A stretch of DNA of 8,963 nt from Balneolaceae bacterium (lineage in GTDB: Bacteria; Bacteroidota; Rhodothermia; Balneolales; Balneolaceae): contig SLAU01000218.1 of the NCBI GenBank assembly GCA_007126675.1, positions 1 through 8,963 on the forward strand, read 5' to 3'. The position numbers were made by a program, and so were the translations under genes. Shown piece after piece: positions 7,058 to 8,963 of the stretch. How positions within the stretch are numbered: the stretch's first letter is position 1; every line of letters begins with the position of its first letter. The notes beneath the pieces are model-generated. The model searched no databases and had not been told where the DNA came from. It saw only the letters and a program-made list of their open reading frames with translations.

Positions 7058-8963
7058 ATGTATCACAACAAACTGTTCAAAATTCTGCTCGTTTTCTGCT
7101 TATTTTTGATTTTTACTTCGTGTGCCGATCAAAAATATGAACCGCATTTTTACCAGCATGATGTACTGCCGGGATTAGCATCTGTGTTTCAGGTTCAGCA
7201 CAGTGATTCTGAGTTTTACTTTGAAGATTATTTTATGACACCCACTGATATCGATTCATTTACAGTACCTGATGGATTGCAATATACTCTGCTGGACGAT
7301 AACCGAATGTTGCTGGAAGGTGAGCAAACTGATCCTTACTCTGAGTTTATTTTCTGGATTGACGGGCAATCCTGGCATATCATGTCGAGAAAATCTGATA
7401 AAGTTGAAAAAACCATCACGCTGTCTGCCGAGCATGGTGATTTTGACCAGGTGAAAATGAAAGGGGAGATGAACAGCTGGAACCCGGCCGAAAATGAACT
7501 TGAATATTCTGACGGAATTTGGAGCACCACATTTCTTGCATCACCGGGCCATTATCAATATATATTTGTAGTTGATGGGGAAGAGATACTGGATCCTGAC
7601 AATCCGGTTCAGGTTCCTAACAACATTGGCGGATATAATTCATTGGTCACAGTTGGTGACCCGAGCCCCGATAATCTTCCGGTTATCAGAGGGTACGATC
7701 ACTCGGGTAACAGGGTGCAGATCAGGCATGAAAATGCTGATGAAGTAATCGTTTACTGGCAAAACCACAGGCTTGATGTTGAGTACAGCGGAAGAAATGT
7801 AAATGTGCGAATACCATCAGAGGCACTGAGTATGGAAAGATCGCACCTGAGGGCGTGGGCATACAATGATGAGCATGCGTCTAATGATCTTTTAATTCCT
7901 CTCGATAATCGGCGCGTGATCACTGACGCTTCAATTCTCGACAGACACGACACGCACAGCTGGACTCTCTATTTTATAATGATAGACCGGTTTTATGACG
8001 GAAACCCGGAGAATAACCGGCCGCTCAATATTCCGCAGGTTGACCCGAGAGTTGATTACTATGGTGGTGATTTTGCCGGAATTACGAAAAAAATCAGGGA
8101 TGGATATTTTGAAAAGCTGGGAGTGAATGCACTTTGGCTTTCACCCATCACACAAAATCCTGAAGGGGCTTATGGCTTATACCCTGAACCGGAAACAAAG
8201 TTTTCCGGCTATCACGGATATTGGCCTGTTTCATCAAGCGAAGTGGACGACCGGTTTGGAACAGAAGAGGAGTGGATCGAGCTTCTTGATACAGCACATG
8301 AACACGGCATTAGCGTAATTCTGGATTATGTGGCAAATCATGTGCACGAAAAACATCCCGCAATTATTGAAAACCCTGACTGGAAGACAGACCTCTATCT
8401 GCCCGATGGAACCCTGAACACAGAACTTTGGGATGAGCAGCGGCTCACAACCTGGTTCGATACATTTATGCCTACACTCGATTTTTCAAAACCAGAAGTT
8501 GTAGAGACAATGACCGATTCTGCTCTGTTTTGGGTGAAGAATTATCCGCTTGACGGTTTTCGTCATGATGCCACCAAGCATGTTCAAACTGAATTCTGGA
8601 GAACTCTTACCCGCAAGATTAAAGAAGAAGTTGTGGTTGGCCAAAACCGGAATGTGTTTCAGATAGGCGAAACCTATGGCAGCCACGAGCTGGTAGCCAG
8701 TTACATTGGCTCGGGTTTGCTGGATGCTCAATTTGACTTCTCATTGTATGATGCAGGGCTTGCCGTATTTGCACAGGGAGAGTCGATGGAGAGTTTGCGC
8801 GCTTCACTAGAGCGAAGCGTCAACGTGTTCGGCTATCATAATTTAATGGGAAACATTTCCGGGAATCATGACAAAGCAAGGTTTATAACATTAGCCAGCG
8901 GAGAAATCAGTTTTGACGAAGATGCGAAATATGCTGGCTGGAACCGTGAGATTGGGCATCCTC
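7058..8963 (+). CDS. Lipid-anchored GH13 alpha-amylase/neopullulanase-like enzyme, 3' truncated by window
   Basis: About 635 residues are visible and the frame is open at the window end. It would hydrolyse alpha-1,4-glucans (starch, maltodextrin, perhaps pullulan) at the cell envelope. Residues 1-22 are a lipoprotein signal, lipobox FTSC with Cys22. Residues about 125-200 resemble a CBM48/AMPK-type glycan-binding domain (VKMKGEMNSWNP, then YQYIFVVDGEEILDP). The catalytic barrel begins near 302 with a calcium-site-like motif, MIDRFYDGNPENN. Conserved regions: DYVANH (423-428), MPTLDF (471-476; close to the neopullulanase-type MPKLN), GFRHDATKH with nucleophile Asp504, IGETYG with acid/base Glu538, and GNHDKAR with Asp605, so the catalytic triad is complete. 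The ATG follows an in-frame TGA (7052-7054), and no good Shine-Dalgarno precedes it. It lies 10 bp after lacI, suggesting translational coupling. By context it plays a SusA/SusG-like role; exact specificity and GH13 subfamily are open. Confidence 0.94.
   Translation, partial: MYHNKLFKILLVFCLFLIFTSCADQKYEPHFYQHDVLPGLASVFQVQHSDSEFYFEDYFMTPTDIDSFTVPDGLQYTLLDDNRMLLEGEQTDPYSEFIFWIDGQSWHIMSRKSDKVEKTITLSAEHGDFDQVKMKGEMNSWNPAENELEYSDGIWSTTFLASPGHYQYIFVVDGEEILDPDNPVQVPNNIGGYNSLVTVGDPSPDNLPVIRGYDHSGNRVQIRHENADEVIVYWQNHRLDVEYSGRNVNVRIPSEALSMERSHLRAWAYNDEHASNDLLIPLDNRRVITDASILDRHDTHSWTLYFIMIDRFYDGNPENNRPLNIPQVDPRVDYYGGDFAGITKKIRDGYFEKLGVNALWLSPITQNPEGAYGLYPEPETKFSGYHGYWPVSSSEVDDRFGTEEEWIELLDTAHEHGISVILDYVANHVHEKHPAIIENPDWKTDLYLPDGTLNTELWDEQRLTTWFDTFMPTLDFSKPEVVETMTDSALFWVKNYPLDGFRHDATKHVQTEFWRTLTRKIKEEVVVGQNRNVFQIGETYGSHELVASYIGSGLLDAQFDFSLYDAGLAVFAQGESMESLRASLERSVNVFGYHNLMGNISGNHDKARFITLASGEISFDEDAKYAGWNREIGHP

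Noticed and set aside
1..8963. CRISPR arrays, tRNA/rRNA genes, insertion sequences, defence or toxin genes
   Set aside because: No repeat-spacer pattern, RNA-gene signature, transposase frame or terminal repeats were seen on either strand; the genes present form an ordinary glycan-utilisation locus plus a photolyase.

Overview
The window comes from a Bacteroidota-type bacterium (FCB group). The evidence is a classic SusC/SusD outer-membrane pair, lipoprotein signals on two proteins, weak or absent Shine-Dalgarno sequences on two of the genes, and moderate-to-low GC. A LacI-type regulator paired with susCD and a GH13 enzyme would suit marine or halophilic relatives such as Balneolota/Rhodothermota or Flavobacteriia, but the exact lineage cannot be fixed from sequence alone.

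Layout: (1) Positions 1-869 (+) hold the C-terminal part of an iron-sulfur bacterial cryptochrome/(6-4) photolyase, cut off by the window start. (2) A near-perfect hairpin with A- and T-tracts at 868-903 separates it from the convergent susCD operon and probably terminates both transcripts. (3) On the minus strand, susC (5591-2556) and susD (2530-959) form a two-gene operon. (4) The 439-bp divergent intergenic region 5592-6030 carries two identical 14-bp LacI/CcpA-type operators, degenerate relatives of them, and a separate 8-bp-arm inverted repeat. (5) On the plus strand, a TTG-started LacI-family regulator (6031-7047) is followed after 10 bp by a lipid-anchored GH13 alpha-amylase/neopullulanase-like enzyme (7058 to beyond the window end).

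Together these form a compact starch/maltodextrin (alpha-glucan) utilisation locus. The surface GH13 lipoprotein would cut alpha-glucan, SusD would capture the maltodextrins, and SusC would import them through the outer membrane with TonB energy. The LacI protein would control both divergent units from the shared operators. The photolyase is an unrelated DNA-repair neighbour.

I see no evidence for a novel defence, mobile or RNA system. The most informative non-coding signal is the operator cluster in the divergent promoter region.
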